Shown here piece after piece: positions 38,667 to 46,772 of a stretch of 64,000 bases of DNA. Location: NCBI RefSeq assembly GCF_900107045.1, contig NZ_FNON01000003.1:496001-560000 (forward strand), given 5' to 3'. Source of the stretch: Amycolatopsis xylanica (GTDB lineage: Bacteria; Actinomycetota; Actinomycetes; Mycobacteriales; Pseudonocardiaceae). The notes under the pieces are model-generated. The model did not search any database and had not been told where the DNA came from. It saw only the letters and a program-made list of their open reading frames with translations. Each line of letters begins with the position of its first letter. Positions within the stretch are counted from its first letter, which is position 1. The translations under genes were made by a program, and so were the position numbers.

Positions 38667-39442
38667 TCGTTTCTCGCTGGCCAAAACTGCCTGTGCTCGG
38701 CACAGCCGAGTTGCCGCGGCTGGCCGGTGGAGTGGATACGTTCTTGTGGCCGGGATTGATGACATTGGCAGCACATCTTCCACCGGCACATGTCGTTATC
38801 GGTGGCGTAATGGTCCATTTGCACGGCGCGGTCGCAGGAAGCACTCCCAGGCGTGTCACCAGCGATGTCGACGTGCTGTTCGATCTGGCCATCGCTCCGG
38901 AGTGTCTGCGAGATGCCGTCAGCGTACTCAAAGGACTTGCCTACAAAGTCGATCCCGCCAGCCCGGAAGGCGCCACCCATCGATATCACGGCCCAGCAGG
39001 CGAGACCGTTGACATTCTGGCTCCGGCGGGGCTGAAACCGAAGCCAGACCTCACCACTACACCGCCTGGGCGGACGATCGAGGTTTTCGGCGGCCAGCGC
39101 GCGCTGCGTAACAGGGTGCTGGTCGAAGTCCACTACGAAGATCGCGGTGCGCTGGTTCCCATACCCGATCTTTCCCACGCAATCGGCATCAAGTGCTGTG
39201 CATTCCAGGACGAGAGCCGGCAACGCCCGGCTCGCTCCTTCACGTCACGTCATCTCCAGGACATCGCGTTTCTGACCAGCCTCCTCGAAGACCCTGACGA
39301 ATTCGAAAGCCGGACCTCCGGTCAACTGGGCGATCTTCTCGAAGCGGCATCGCCTTTGGATGATCGGGAACATTCCGCATGGCGAACGGTCACCGATGCG
39401 GCAAGTGCGCACCTCATGTGGGAGACACTGCGACAACGGTGA
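38663..39442 (+). CDS. Nucleotidyltransferase-fold protein (AbiEii/MNT-like)
   Basis: A 259-residue protein. The nucleotidyltransferase core reads VVIGGVMVHLHG (glycine pair) and RVTSDVDVLFDL (Asp68, Asp70), with a likely third carboxylate in GETVDILAP (Asp117). The later helical part (IPDLSHAIGIKCCAF, HLQDIAFLTSLL) matches the AbiEii/nucleotidyltransferase-substrate-binding layout. AbiEii-type toxins transfer nucleotides to tRNA or other targets. It is translationally coupled to the HTH gene. Codon use and GC are slightly lower than in neighbours, consistent with horizontal transfer. Confidence 0.78.
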   Translation: MIVSRWPKLPVLGTAELPRLAGGVDTFLWPGLMTLAAHLPPAHVVIGGVMVHLHGAVAGSTPRRVTSDVDVLFDLAIAPECLRDAVSVLKGLAYKVDPASPEGATHRYHGPAGETVDILAPAGLKPKPDLTTTPPGRTIEVFGGQRALRNRVLVEVHYEDRGALVPIPDLSHAIGIKCCAFQDESRQRPARSFTSRHLQDIAFLTSLLEDPDEFESRTSGQLGDLLEAASPLDDREHSAWRTVTDAASAHLMWETLRQR

Positions 39443-39444
39443 AG

Positions 39445-40740
39445 CTACGCGACCTTTGACGGTGTCGAACGCATTCCGACGAAGGCGCGGGCCGCGATGA
39501 AATACGGCCGGGCTTGCTCGCGGAACTCCTCGGGTGAGCGGAAGCCGCGGTCGAGTACGTGGGTCACCAATTCCGCGGTTCCCCACAGCTCGCCGAACGT
39601 CTTGTCCAGCTCGGCCGAGGGAATGTCGCCGGGGTGGAAGTTCGGGTTGAGCTGAATCGCCTGGCTGGTCAAGCCGAGCAGCCTCGCGCTCTGGTCGGCC
39701 AATTCGGCCAGATCGGGCGGGAACTCGTCGTAGACCAGGCGGCCTGAACGGCGGCGGAAAGTGCGGACGAGGACGCGAGTGGCGAGAGCGTCCTGGTCGA
39801 GGGTCGCCAGTTCGTCGGCGGACAGGATGCCGCGGCGGACGAGTTCTTCCGGGGGAAGGGCTTCCTGCCACGCTGGGTCGCCGACCTCGGGGTACTCGGG
39901 GGTGAGGTTGGCGAGGACGTGCGCGGTGTGGCGGTCCGGGAAATCGGGAAGGAAGAGCTGGGCGAAGGCGAGGACCTGGCGCAGGGTCGGGCCTGCCGGG
40001 TCGGAGGTGGCCGGGGTGTGCTGGAGGCTCCACTCCTTGCGCCACGTCGTGAGCGGGACGTCGACGGTCGCGGGCGGAGTCACGGTCCCTGCGAGCAGGT
40101 CGTGGATCGCGGCCTCGGCGTCGAGGCGCTTGATGTCGCCGAGGCGGTCGCTGTGCAGCTCGGACAGGGCGAGGCGCATCTGGTCGGCCAGGCCTTGCTT
40201 GGCCGCGGCCGCCTGGAGTGCGCCGTTCGTGCGGGTGCTGAAATGCAGTGAGCGGGCCAGGTCGACGACGGCGTCGGCGTCGGCCTGGTCCAGCCGGCCT
40301 GCGGAGACCAGGCGGTCGGTGACGCTGATGATGCTCACCAAGGCCTGGGTGAAGGCGCGGTAGCCGACGTCGGCGTCGCCGTGGGTGAGTGCCACGTCGG
40401 CGTCCGAGATGAGCCTGCCGTCGCGGTACCAGCCGAAGACCGTGCCGACGCCGGTCATGCCGTGGCCCTGGTGCTCGGTGGCGCGCAGTGCGCCGAGGCT
40501 CGCCGTTCCGTAAATGGGGACGCCCGCCGCGTGCAGTGCGAGGATCTCCTTGTGGCGCACCGGGGCCGTGTGCTGGTAAATGCCGTCGACGATGAGGACG
40601 GAGTCGCCCTCGTTCAGCTTGAGACGGTAGAGGTCGCCGTGCGCGATCGGGGGATGGGCGCAGACGCCGTCGAGTTCCAGCACGGCGGAACCGGACAGGG
40701 AGGGTCCGGCGAAGACGTGGATCGTCTGGGTGTCAGGCAT
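39445..40740 (-). CDS. TfuA-domain protein, partner of YcaO
   Basis: A 431-residue protein. The N-terminal TfuA domain (about residues 1-160) shows IHVFAGPSLSGSAVL, DSVLIVDGIYQHTAPVRHKE and PIYGTASLGALRATE. The long C-terminal helical extension is not assigned. TfuA proteins act with YcaO enzymes to install thioamides (thioglycine in McrA, thioamitide RiPPs), probably by delivering sulfur. The start overlaps the YcaO stop by 8 bp, so the two are coupled. Together they indicate backbone thioamidation of the precursors at 45.5-46.0 kb. Confidence 0.9.
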   Translation of the reverse strand: MPDTQTIHVFAGPSLSGSAVLELDGVCAHPPIAHGDLYRLKLNEGDSVLIVDGIYQHTAPVRHKEILALHAAGVPIYGTASLGALRATEHQGHGMTGVGTVFGWYRDGRLISDADVALTHGDADVGYRAFTQALVSIISVTDRLVSAGRLDQADADAVVDLARSLHFSTRTNGALQAAAAKQGLADQMRLALSELHSDRLGDIKRLDAEAAIHDLLAGTVTPPATVDVPLTTWRKEWSLQHTPATSDPAGPTLRQVLAFAQLFLPDFPDRHTAHVLANLTPEYPEVGDPAWQEALPPEELVRRGILSADELATLDQDALATRVLVRTFRRRSGRLVYDEFPPDLAELADQSARLLGLTSQAIQLNPNFHPGDIPSAELDKTFGELWGTAELVTHVLDRGFRSPEEFREQARPYFIAARAFVGMRSTPSKVA

Positions 40741-41944
40741 GCGCCGGCTTCCTGTCTTCCGGGTCGGGGTAGCGGGGCAGGTCCTCGCTCGCCTCGTGGA
40801 GCTTTTCGGGCAGGCCGGGCACGACCACCTTACAGACGGCGAAAGGCTCGCCGGGTGGGCTCATGTCGACGCGCAGCACCGGGCGGCCGGACATGATGCT
40901 CACCTGGGCGGCCAGCCAGGCCAGCACTTCGGCGCTGGGCACGTCCGGGCCCAGGGCGGGCGGGGAAATGGCGTCCCAGGTGTGGTTCGGCTCGACGGTC
41001 ACCGGCGCCACGGGGTAGCGGACGCCGCGGTAGGCGCTGATGCCGATGTCCTCACGAGCTCCGCTGATCACCGACATGCGGCTCTGGACCGACTCGGTCA
41101 GTGCGCGCTGGACGGCGATCTCGGGCAGGAAGTGGCTCCCGGATCCGGCGTAGAGGCCGGGCATGTCGGGACTCCAGACGAAGGTCGCGAACGTCGACAC
41201 ACCCGGCACGGTGGAGCAGTCGACGACCTCCACCCAGAAGTCGAGATCGTGCAGATGCTCGATGAGATCACGGCTCCAGCAGGCGGGCATGGTCTCCAGA
41301 TCCAGCACTTTCCGTTGCCGGATGGACGTTTTCGCCATGCCCGCGGTCGAGAACCGCTCGATGACCTCGAGCAGCGCGTGGATCGTGGCTTCCGCGAGGT
41401 TGTTGCCGCTGGCCAGCCCATTGGCCGAACAGAACTGCGTTGGCGGGCGCCACGTCCCGTCCGCGATGCCGTCCATGGCGACCGCGCGGAGCGGGACGAA
41501 GGTCGGCGACCCGTCGCCCAGAGCCACGGCGGGCACCCACTTCAGCGGGAAGCGATCGGAGATGACCGATCGGTCCGTGGGCGTGATCTCCGTTGTGGCG
41601 TAGGGGAGATCGAGATCCGCGGCCAGTGCGACGAAGGCGTCGGGAGTGGTGAAATACCGCTCACAGACGGACATCTCGATGGATTCCATGACCGCCGACA
41701 GCCGCGCCAGCAGCGGGGTGGCGCCCTTGCCCTGGCTCACCCCCACCGTGGTGGCGAGCGGCCGGACGGCCATGAACACCGGCATGCCGACGATGTCTAG
41801 CCCGGTCAGCTCGGCGACCCTGGTGATGCCATAGGCACCCAGCCGGGGCCGCACGAGCTCCCAGGTGTCCTCAGGAGAACGGTCCCGCAACGTGCCGGGG
41901 AGTACGACCGGGCCACCGCTCGGCGCGACCTGAGTAACCATCAT
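40733..41944 (-). CDS. YcaO-domain ATP-dependent peptide-modifying enzyme
   Basis: A 403-residue protein. YcaO enzymes phosphorylate backbone amides with ATP; with TfuA the outcome is thioamidation. The ATP/Mg-binding motifs are VSQGKGATPLLARLSAVMES (then IE) and SANGLASGNNLAEATIHALL followed by EVIERF (Glu193, Glu196), plus RALTESVQSR. The C-terminus is proline-rich (LPRYPDPEDRKPAHA), as in many YcaO proteins. No E1-like or ocin-ThiF partner is present, which argues against azoline formation. It lies at the head of a minus-strand YcaO-TfuA operon, downstream of the MFS gene. Confidence 0.93.
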   Translation of the reverse strand: MMVTQVAPSGGPVVLPGTLRDRSPEDTWELVRPRLGAYGITRVAELTGLDIVGMPVFMAVRPLATTVGVSQGKGATPLLARLSAVMESIEMSVCERYFTTPDAFVALAADLDLPYATTEITPTDRSVISDRFPLKWVPAVALGDGSPTFVPLRAVAMDGIADGTWRPPTQFCSANGLASGNNLAEATIHALLEVIERFSTAGMAKTSIRQRKVLDLETMPACWSRDLIEHLHDLDFWVEVVDCSTVPGVSTFATFVWSPDMPGLYAGSGSHFLPEIAVQRALTESVQSRMSVISGAREDIGISAYRGVRYPVAPVTVEPNHTWDAISPPALGPDVPSAEVLAWLAAQVSIMSGRPVLRVDMSPPGEPFAVCKVVVPGLPEKLHEASEDLPRYPDPEDRKPAHA

Positions 41945-41980
41945 TGTCCATTCCTGTGAGCGACGGGGGAATTCCGTGCG

Positions 41981-43438
41981 TCAGGCGACCGCGCCTTCGT
42001 TCTCCGCGACCGCGCTTCCCGAGTCTGCCGCTTCGGCGGGCCGGGACTTCTTCCGGAACAACACCGCGGCGAGCAGACCGGTCACGACGGCGATACCGGC
42101 GCCGATCGTCAGAGCCGTGTCCATGCCGTCGGTGAGCGAGGTGAGGGCGTCGTTCCCGCGCTCGGCCGACCGTGCGGTGGACATCGCGGCGATCGAGCTG
42201 AGCACCGCCAGGCCGATGGCGCCACCGAGCTGCTGGGTGACGTTCACCAAGCCGGAAGCCAGGCCCGCGCTGCTCGCCGGCGCTTCGGCGGTCGCGGCGA
42301 TCATCAGTGCGACGACGCTGAGCACGGCGCCGATCGCGGTGACGGTCAGCGGACCGAACACGTCGGCGAAGTAATTGCCGCCCACCTCCGCCTGCGCCAG
42401 CCAGTACAGCCCGGCCGCGGCGATGATGCTGCCGACGGTCGCCGGGATGCGGAACCCGATCTTGCTGACCAGGTTGCCGACATGCGTGCCCAGCAAGGTG
42501 AAGCACAGCGCGGCGGGCATCTGGGCCAGGCCTGCCTGCAGCGGCGTGAAGCCGAGAACGTGCTGCACGTACAGAGTGAGCAGGAAGAACATCGGCATGA
42601 CCGCGCCCTGGGTGAGCAAGGTGAGGCCGTTGCCATTGCGCAGTGACGCGATACGGAAGATGCCCAGCGAGATGAGCGGGTTGCTGCTGCGCGACTCGAT
42701 CACCACGAACGCGGCGAGCAGGACGACGGCGCCGGCGAACAGGCCGAGCGTCTGCGCGCTGCCCCAGCCACTGGTGCCGGCATTGAACAACGCGTACACC
42801 GTCAGCGAAACACCGCCGGTGACGGTGACGGCGCCTGCGAGGTCGAACGAGGTGTGGCTCGGGTCCTTCGCCTCGGGCAGCAGGCGCGGGGCCAGCAGCA
42901 CGACGACGGCGACGATCGGCAGGTTGACCCAGAACACCGACTGCCAGCCGAACCATTCGGTGAGCAGGCCACCGAAGACGTAGCCGGTCGCGGCGCCCGC
43001 GGCGGCCACGGAACCCCAGACACCGAGCGCCTTGTTGCGTTCCTTCTCCCCCGTGAACAGGGTCATGACCAACGCGAGCGCGGCGGGCGAGACCAGCGCC
43101 GCGCCGATCCCCTGGACCACGCGGGCGATGATCAGCCACAGCGGGGCGGTGGAGAGCGCGCCGGCGAGCGACCCGACCGCGAACAGCGCCAAACCGGCGA
43201 TGAAGATGCGGCGGCGGCCCAGAATGTCACTGGCACGGCCGCCGAGCAGCAGCAGGCCGCCGAACGCGAGCGCGTAGGCGTTGGTGACCCAAGGCAGGCT
43301 TTCCTGGGAGAACCCGACCTTCTCCATCGAGGGGGCGGCGATGATCACGATCGCGGTATCCACGACGAGTACGAACTGGGTCATGGCCAACAGCACCAGT
43401 GCGAGCCACTGCCGGGTGGGTGCGGGTGGTGACGTCAT
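41981..43438 (-). CDS. MFS transporter, DHA2 (EmrB/QacA) family
   Basis: A 485-residue protein with about fourteen membrane segments. Motif A-like LGGRASDILGRRRIFIAGLA and the N-terminal FVLVVDTAIVIIAAPSMEKV are typical of actinobacterial multidrug exporters. Upstream of YcaO on the same strand and divergent from the acyl-CoA ligase, it is the probable exporter of the peptide product. ATG start with GGGAG 7 nt upstream. A second, related MFS gene lies at 60358. Confidence 0.93.
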   Translation of the reverse strand: MTSPPAPTRQWLALVLLAMTQFVLVVDTAIVIIAAPSMEKVGFSQESLPWVTNAYALAFGGLLLLGGRASDILGRRRIFIAGLALFAVGSLAGALSTAPLWLIIARVVQGIGAALVSPAALALVMTLFTGEKERNKALGVWGSVAAAGAATGYVFGGLLTEWFGWQSVFWVNLPIVAVVVLLAPRLLPEAKDPSHTSFDLAGAVTVTGGVSLTVYALFNAGTSGWGSAQTLGLFAGAVVLLAAFVVIESRSSNPLISLGIFRIASLRNGNGLTLLTQGAVMPMFFLLTLYVQHVLGFTPLQAGLAQMPAALCFTLLGTHVGNLVSKIGFRIPATVGSIIAAAGLYWLAQAEVGGNYFADVFGPLTVTAIGAVLSVVALMIAATAEAPASSAGLASGLVNVTQQLGGAIGLAVLSSIAAMSTARSAERGNDALTSLTDGMDTALTIGAGIAVVTGLLAAVLFRKKSRPAEAADSGSAVAENEGAVA

Positions 43439-43591
43439 CGTATCTCCCTGAATATAACTGTGTTACCGGAAAGTGAGGATCCAACTGGCGCTGATTGGGT
43501 ACAACGTTACCGAGCTTCTTCTCGAATATTTTCTTCGCTAATGCTGAGCCGCCCAAAGCATTTTCGAAGATGCGCCGAGGTGCCCCGGTCC

Positions 43592-43597
43592 TATAAT
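43592..43597 (+). promoter_or_regulatory. -10 element for the acyl-CoA ligase gene
   Basis: A consensus TATAAT 33 bp before the ATG in an AT-rich 190-bp divergent spacer. No good -35 at 17 bp. The spacer probably also holds the promoter of the divergent MFS-YcaO-TfuA genes. Confidence 0.5.
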
Positions 43598-43629
43598 GGG
43601 AAAGCCGAAGACGCTGAGGAGACCACGAA

Positions 43630-45282
43630 ATGTCGCGACCCAGCACCTTCCCTGAGGCATTCCAACTGACCGTGGCGGCACACCCTGACGCGGTGGCGCT
43701 GCGCACGCCTGGGGATACAGTTCAACTCACCTGGAAGCAGTACGGCGACGAGGTGCGCCGGATCTCGTCCGGCTTGGCGGCGCTGGGTTTGCGGCGGGGC
43801 GACACGTTCGCCGCGATGCTGACCAACCGCCCCGAGTTCAACCTGACCGAGGTCGCGGCCTCCCATCTGGGGGCCACCACCTTTTCCATTTACAACACGA
43901 GTTCACCGGAGCAGATCCAGTATCTGCTCACCCACTCCGATACGAAGATCATGGTCTGTGAACGGCAATTCGCCGACCAGATCCGGGCTTCCGGAGCCAC
44001 GCTCGAGCATTTGCTGGTCGTCGAGGACGGCGACCTGGACCGCCTCGAGCCGGCCCCGGATTTCGATTTCGAGGCCACCTGGCGGGCGGTGACGCCCGAC
44101 GATCTCCTGTGCCTCATCTACACCTCGGGGACGACCGGTCCGCCCAAGGGCGTCGAGCACACCCACCGCGGCTGGCTGCGGATGATCGACGCGATGGCCA
44201 CCATCTGGCCGATGGAACCGGGCGACACGACGATCTCCTATCTCCCGTCCAGCCACTCGGGCGACCGGTTCTTCCGGCACTACTACCCCATCGCCAGCGG
44301 CGGCCAGGTCACCTGCCTGGCCGAGCTGGGCAAGCTGGCGGAGACGATCGCCGAGCTGCACCCGACGACTTTCGCCGCCGTGCCAAGGACTTGGGAGAAA
44401 CTCAAGGCGGGCGTCGAGCGGGAACTGCTGGCAGACCCCGAATCCGCGGCCGCGTTCGAAGCGGGCGACCCGGAGTTCCTGGCGTCGATCCGCGTCAAGA
44501 CCGGGTTCGACAAGCTGAAGTGGGCACTCACCGGCACGGCCGCGATCCCTGAGCATGTCTATGGCTTCTGGGAAAAGCTCGGTGCGGCGGTCAGCGTCGG
44601 CTGGGGCATGTCGGAGTGCGGTTTCGGCTCCGGCTCGTCGCCGTCGGAGTCGAAGATCGGCACTATCGGGCAGCTCGCTCCCGGCGCCGAGGCAAAGCTG
44701 GCCGAGGACGGCGAGCTACTGGTACGCATGCCGTGGATGATGCGGGGCTACCGCAAGGATCCCGAGAAGACCGCTGAGGCGCTGGACCCGAACGGCTGGC
44801 TGCGCACCGGGGATCTGGCCACGGTGGACGACGAGGGCAACTACCGGATCATCGGCCGTAAGAAGGAACTGATCGTCAACTCCGGCGGGAAGAACATGTC
44901 GCCGAGCAACATCGAGCACGCGATCTCGGCGGGCTCGCCGTTGATCGGGCCGATGATGGCCGTCGGGGACAACAGGCCGTACAACGTCGCGCTGATCACG
45001 CTGGATCCGGAGGCGGCGGCCGCGTTCGCCGCCGAAGCCGCCATCGCGGTGGACGCGGCCGTGCTGGCCAAGGACGAGCGCGTGCTGGCGGAGATCACGG
45101 CCAGTGTGCATGCCGGGAACCTGAAACTTTCACGCATCGAACAGATCAAGCGATTCGTCGTGCTACCGAGGTTCTGGGCGGCGGGCGGGGACGAGCTGAC
45201 CTCCAACCTGAAACTCAAGCGCGCGGCCATCTCCGAGAAGTACGCGACCGAAATCGACGCGCTCTATGCGCCGAACGGCTGA
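43630..45282 (+). CDS. AMP-dependent acyl-CoA synthetase (long-chain FadD type)
   Basis: A 550-residue adenylating enzyme. It has the P-loop LCLIYTSGTTGPPKGVEHTH, YNTSSPEQIQYLL, GWGMSECGFGSG (A5) and GWLRTGDLATVDDEGNYRI (A7-A8), then IIGRKKELIVNSGGKNMSP. It activates a carboxylic acid to the CoA thioester. It is codirectional with the precursor genes, but a terminator follows it, so it forms its own transcript. In this locus it could supply an acyl group for the peptide, or it could be an unrelated fadD; no acyltransferase is visible. Confidence 0.92.
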   Translation: MSRPSTFPEAFQLTVAAHPDAVALRTPGDTVQLTWKQYGDEVRRISSGLAALGLRRGDTFAAMLTNRPEFNLTEVAASHLGATTFSIYNTSSPEQIQYLLTHSDTKIMVCERQFADQIRASGATLEHLLVVEDGDLDRLEPAPDFDFEATWRAVTPDDLLCLIYTSGTTGPPKGVEHTHRGWLRMIDAMATIWPMEPGDTTISYLPSSHSGDRFFRHYYPIASGGQVTCLAELGKLAETIAELHPTTFAAVPRTWEKLKAGVERELLADPESAAAFEAGDPEFLASIRVKTGFDKLKWALTGTAAIPEHVYGFWEKLGAAVSVGWGMSECGFGSGSSPSESKIGTIGQLAPGAEAKLAEDGELLVRMPWMMRGYRKDPEKTAEALDPNGWLRTGDLATVDDEGNYRIIGRKKELIVNSGGKNMSPSNIEHAISAGSPLIGPMMAVGDNRPYNVALITLDPEAAAAFAAEAAIAVDAAVLAKDERVLAEITASVHAGNLKLSRIEQIKRFVVLPRFWAAGGDELTSNLKLKRAAISEKYATEIDALYAPNG

Positions 45283-45299
45283 TATGCCCCACGAACGCG

Positions 45300-45337
45300 A
45301 GATTGCCTTCCCACGGTGTGAACGGGAAGGCAATCTT
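45300..45337 (+). terminator. Intrinsic terminator after the acyl-CoA synthetase
   Basis: AGATTGCCTTCCC and GGGAAGGCAATCT form a 13-bp stem with an 11-nt loop, followed by TGTT. It separates the ligase gene from the precursor genes. AT-rich sequence GCATTATTTATCTAG (about 45404-45418) further downstream is a probable promoter for the precursors. Confidence 0.85.
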
Positions 45338-45458
45338 GTTGACAGACCGGGGAGCAGTACGCACCACCCGCAATCCAGGAGTGGTTTTCCCGGTTCCGCG
45401 GCTGCATTATTTATCTAGCCCCCCGGGCAATGCTCACCACATCAACCAGGAGGAATCC

Positions 45459-45578
45459 ATGTTCGACATCACCAAGGTCTCCGACGCCGAACTGCTCGCC
45501 ACCGCGGGTGCCGCCACCGTCGAGTTCGCTCTCTCGGCCGTCGCGCCGTCGGTCATGACCGGTGAGCCCTGCGACTGA
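45459..45578 (+). CDS. RiPP precursor peptide, copy 1
   Basis: A 39-residue peptide beginning MFDITKVSDAELLATAG and ending ALSAVAPSVMTGEPCD. It has a helical acidic leader and a short candidate core after Pro30 (SVMTGEPCD), with a single cysteine at 38 and a final Asp. It differs from copies 2 and 3 only by Ala19 in place of Glu19. A strong AGGAGG lies 7 nt before the ATG. YcaO, TfuA and HFCD genes in the same locus make it the likely substrate. I favour this ATG over in-frame upstream starts because it is conserved in all three copies with the same ribosome site. Confidence 0.87.
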   Translation: MFDITKVSDAELLATAGAATVEFALSAVAPSVMTGEPCD

Positions 45579-45598
45579 TCTTCAGTTCGCGCAAGACG

Positions 45599-45623
45599 CA
45601 CTCCTGGCGGCTATCCAGGAGTG
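45599..45623 (+). repeat. Small hairpin between precursor copies 1 and 2
   Basis: CACTCCTGG and CCAGGAGTG form a 9-bp stem with a 7-nt loop. No T tract follows; it may stabilise or process the multi-precursor mRNA. Confidence 0.55.
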
Positions 45624-45673
45624 AGCCTTACCCGATCTTCTGCCGCGATACCCCCATATTCCAGGAGGACATC

Positions 45674-45793
45674 ATGTTCGACATCACCAAGGTTTCCGAC
45701 GCCGAGCTGCTCGCCACCGCGGGTGCCGAGACCGTCGAGTTCGCCCTGTCGGCCGTCGCGCCGTCGGTCATGACCGGTGAGCCCTGCGACTGA
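45674..45793 (+). CDS. RiPP precursor peptide, copy 2
   Basis: 39 residues, identical in amino-acid sequence to copy 3 (Glu19 form) and ending PSVMTGEPCD. The ribosome site is AGGAGG about 6 nt before the ATG. Most synonymous differences from copy 3 cluster in codons 24-26 (GCC CTG TCG against GCT CTC TCG), showing recent duplication under protein constraint. Confidence 0.88.
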   Translation: MFDITKVSDAELLATAGAETVEFALSAVAPSVMTGEPCD

Positions 45794-45922
45794 TTTCGTC
45801 GCAGCAGCACAACCGTTCCCACCGCCGGCTTATTCCCTAATGGGAGCAATCCAGAAGGGGGTTTCCCGAGCCGGATGACGCATCATTGAACTTAGGCAAG
45901 CCCCAACATCAAGGAGAACATC

Positions 45923-46042
45923 ATGTTCGACATCACCAAGGTTTCCGACGCCGAGCTGCTCGCCACCGCGGGTGCCGAGACCGTCGAGTTCGCTCTCTCG
46001 GCCGTCGCGCCGTCGGTCATGACCGGTGAGCCCTGCGACTGA
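45923..46042 (+). CDS. RiPP precursor peptide, copy 3
   Basis: 39 residues, identical to copy 2. Preceded by AAGGAG. A segment about 75 bp upstream (GCAATCCAGAAGGGGGTTTC, 45847-45866) resembles sequence upstream of copy 1 (near 45370-45390), so the duplicated unit included 5' flanking DNA. Followed by a strong hairpin before the HFCD gene. Confidence 0.88.
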   Translation: MFDITKVSDAELLATAGAETVEFALSAVAPSVMTGEPCD

Positions 46043-46072
46043 TCGTAGCTCTCGCACGCTAAAGCGATTGTT

Positions 46073-46102
46073 GGGGTGTTGCCGTTCCCGCGGCAACACC
46101 CC
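46073..46102 (+). terminator. Terminator/attenuator between precursors and tailoring genes
   Basis: A 12-bp perfect stem (GGGGTGTTGCCG with CGGCAACACCCC), 6-nt loop, followed by TTCATTCT. It lies 30 bp after the last precursor and 24 bp before the HFCD start. Partial read-through would give more precursor mRNA than enzyme mRNA, a common RiPP arrangement. Confidence 0.8.
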
Positions 46103-46125
46103 TTCATTCTACGAAGGAATCTTCG

Positions 46126-46713
46126 ATGACGCAATCCACCACCGCCATCGAGCCGGCGTCCGCGGCAGGCTCGGTCTTGGGCTCCTTGCTGATCGGTGTC
46201 TGTGGCTCCAGCTGTGCGACGTCGGCTGCGCAACTGATCGAGGAAGCCTTGACCTACACACCCGACGTCACCGTCGTGGCGACGCCGACCGCGTGCAACC
46301 TGTTCCTGAGCGAACAGCTTCCGGTGAACGTGTACACCGACACGGACTGGTCCGATGTCCCCCTGCACGTGAAACTCCTGGAACGCACCGACACCTTCAT
46401 CGTCGCGCCGACGACCGCGACGACCTTCGCCAAAGCCGTGTCCGGCATGGCGGACACCCTCGTGACGGCCTTGATCCTGGCACACGGACCCGGTATTTAT
46501 TTCCAGCCGTGCATGAACGCGTGGATGTGGAACAGCCCCTCGATGCGCCGCACGATCGGCACATTGCGCGGTGACGGGCATTTCGTGCTCGAGCCGCCGC
46601 CCAACACTTCCCGCGCCAGCAGGGATCTCGGCTCCGGCGTCGGCGCGGTGCCCGGCACCGTGATGCCCGACGTCACGGCGCACAAGTTGGGCATTCAGCA
46701 AGCTCAGAGATGA
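46126..46713 (+). CDS. HFCD-family flavoprotein (EpiD/TvaF-like peptidyl-cysteine decarboxylase homologue)
   Basis: A 195-residue FMN-binding protein. The family oxidatively decarboxylates a C-terminal peptidyl cysteine to an aminoenethiol. N-terminal GSLLIGVCGSSCATSAAQLI, His81 (PLHVKLLERTD) and the substrate clamp PCMNAWMW (128-135) match. The PASANT motif is APTTATT, so the Asn that is catalytically important in EpiD is Thr99. With precursors ending Cys-Asp, either the last Asp is removed first or the reaction differs. ATG at 46126 with GAAGGA upstream. Confidence 0.88.
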   Translation: MTQSTTAIEPASAAGSVLGSLLIGVCGSSCATSAAQLIEEALTYTPDVTVVATPTACNLFLSEQLPVNVYTDTDWSDVPLHVKLLERTDTFIVAPTTATTFAKAVSGMADTLVTALILAHGPGIYFQPCMNAWMWNSPSMRRTIGTLRGDGHFVLEPPPNTSRASRDLGSGVGAVPGTVMPDVTAHKLGIQQAQR

Positions 46714-46772
46714 GCCTCGGATGTCCTAGCCCCTAACGTTCTTGATATCGACCGAACGAAGGAGCTACTGCC

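Noticed and set aside
40733..41944. YcaO as an azoline-forming cyclodehydratase
   Set aside because: No E1-like/ocin-ThiF partner or azoline dehydrogenase is present, whereas a TfuA partner is directly coupled.
39445..46713. Calling the RiPP locus a standard thioamitide cluster
   Set aside because: No dehydratase, kinase or lyase genes for dehydroamino acids are visible, and the precursor core and C-terminus differ.
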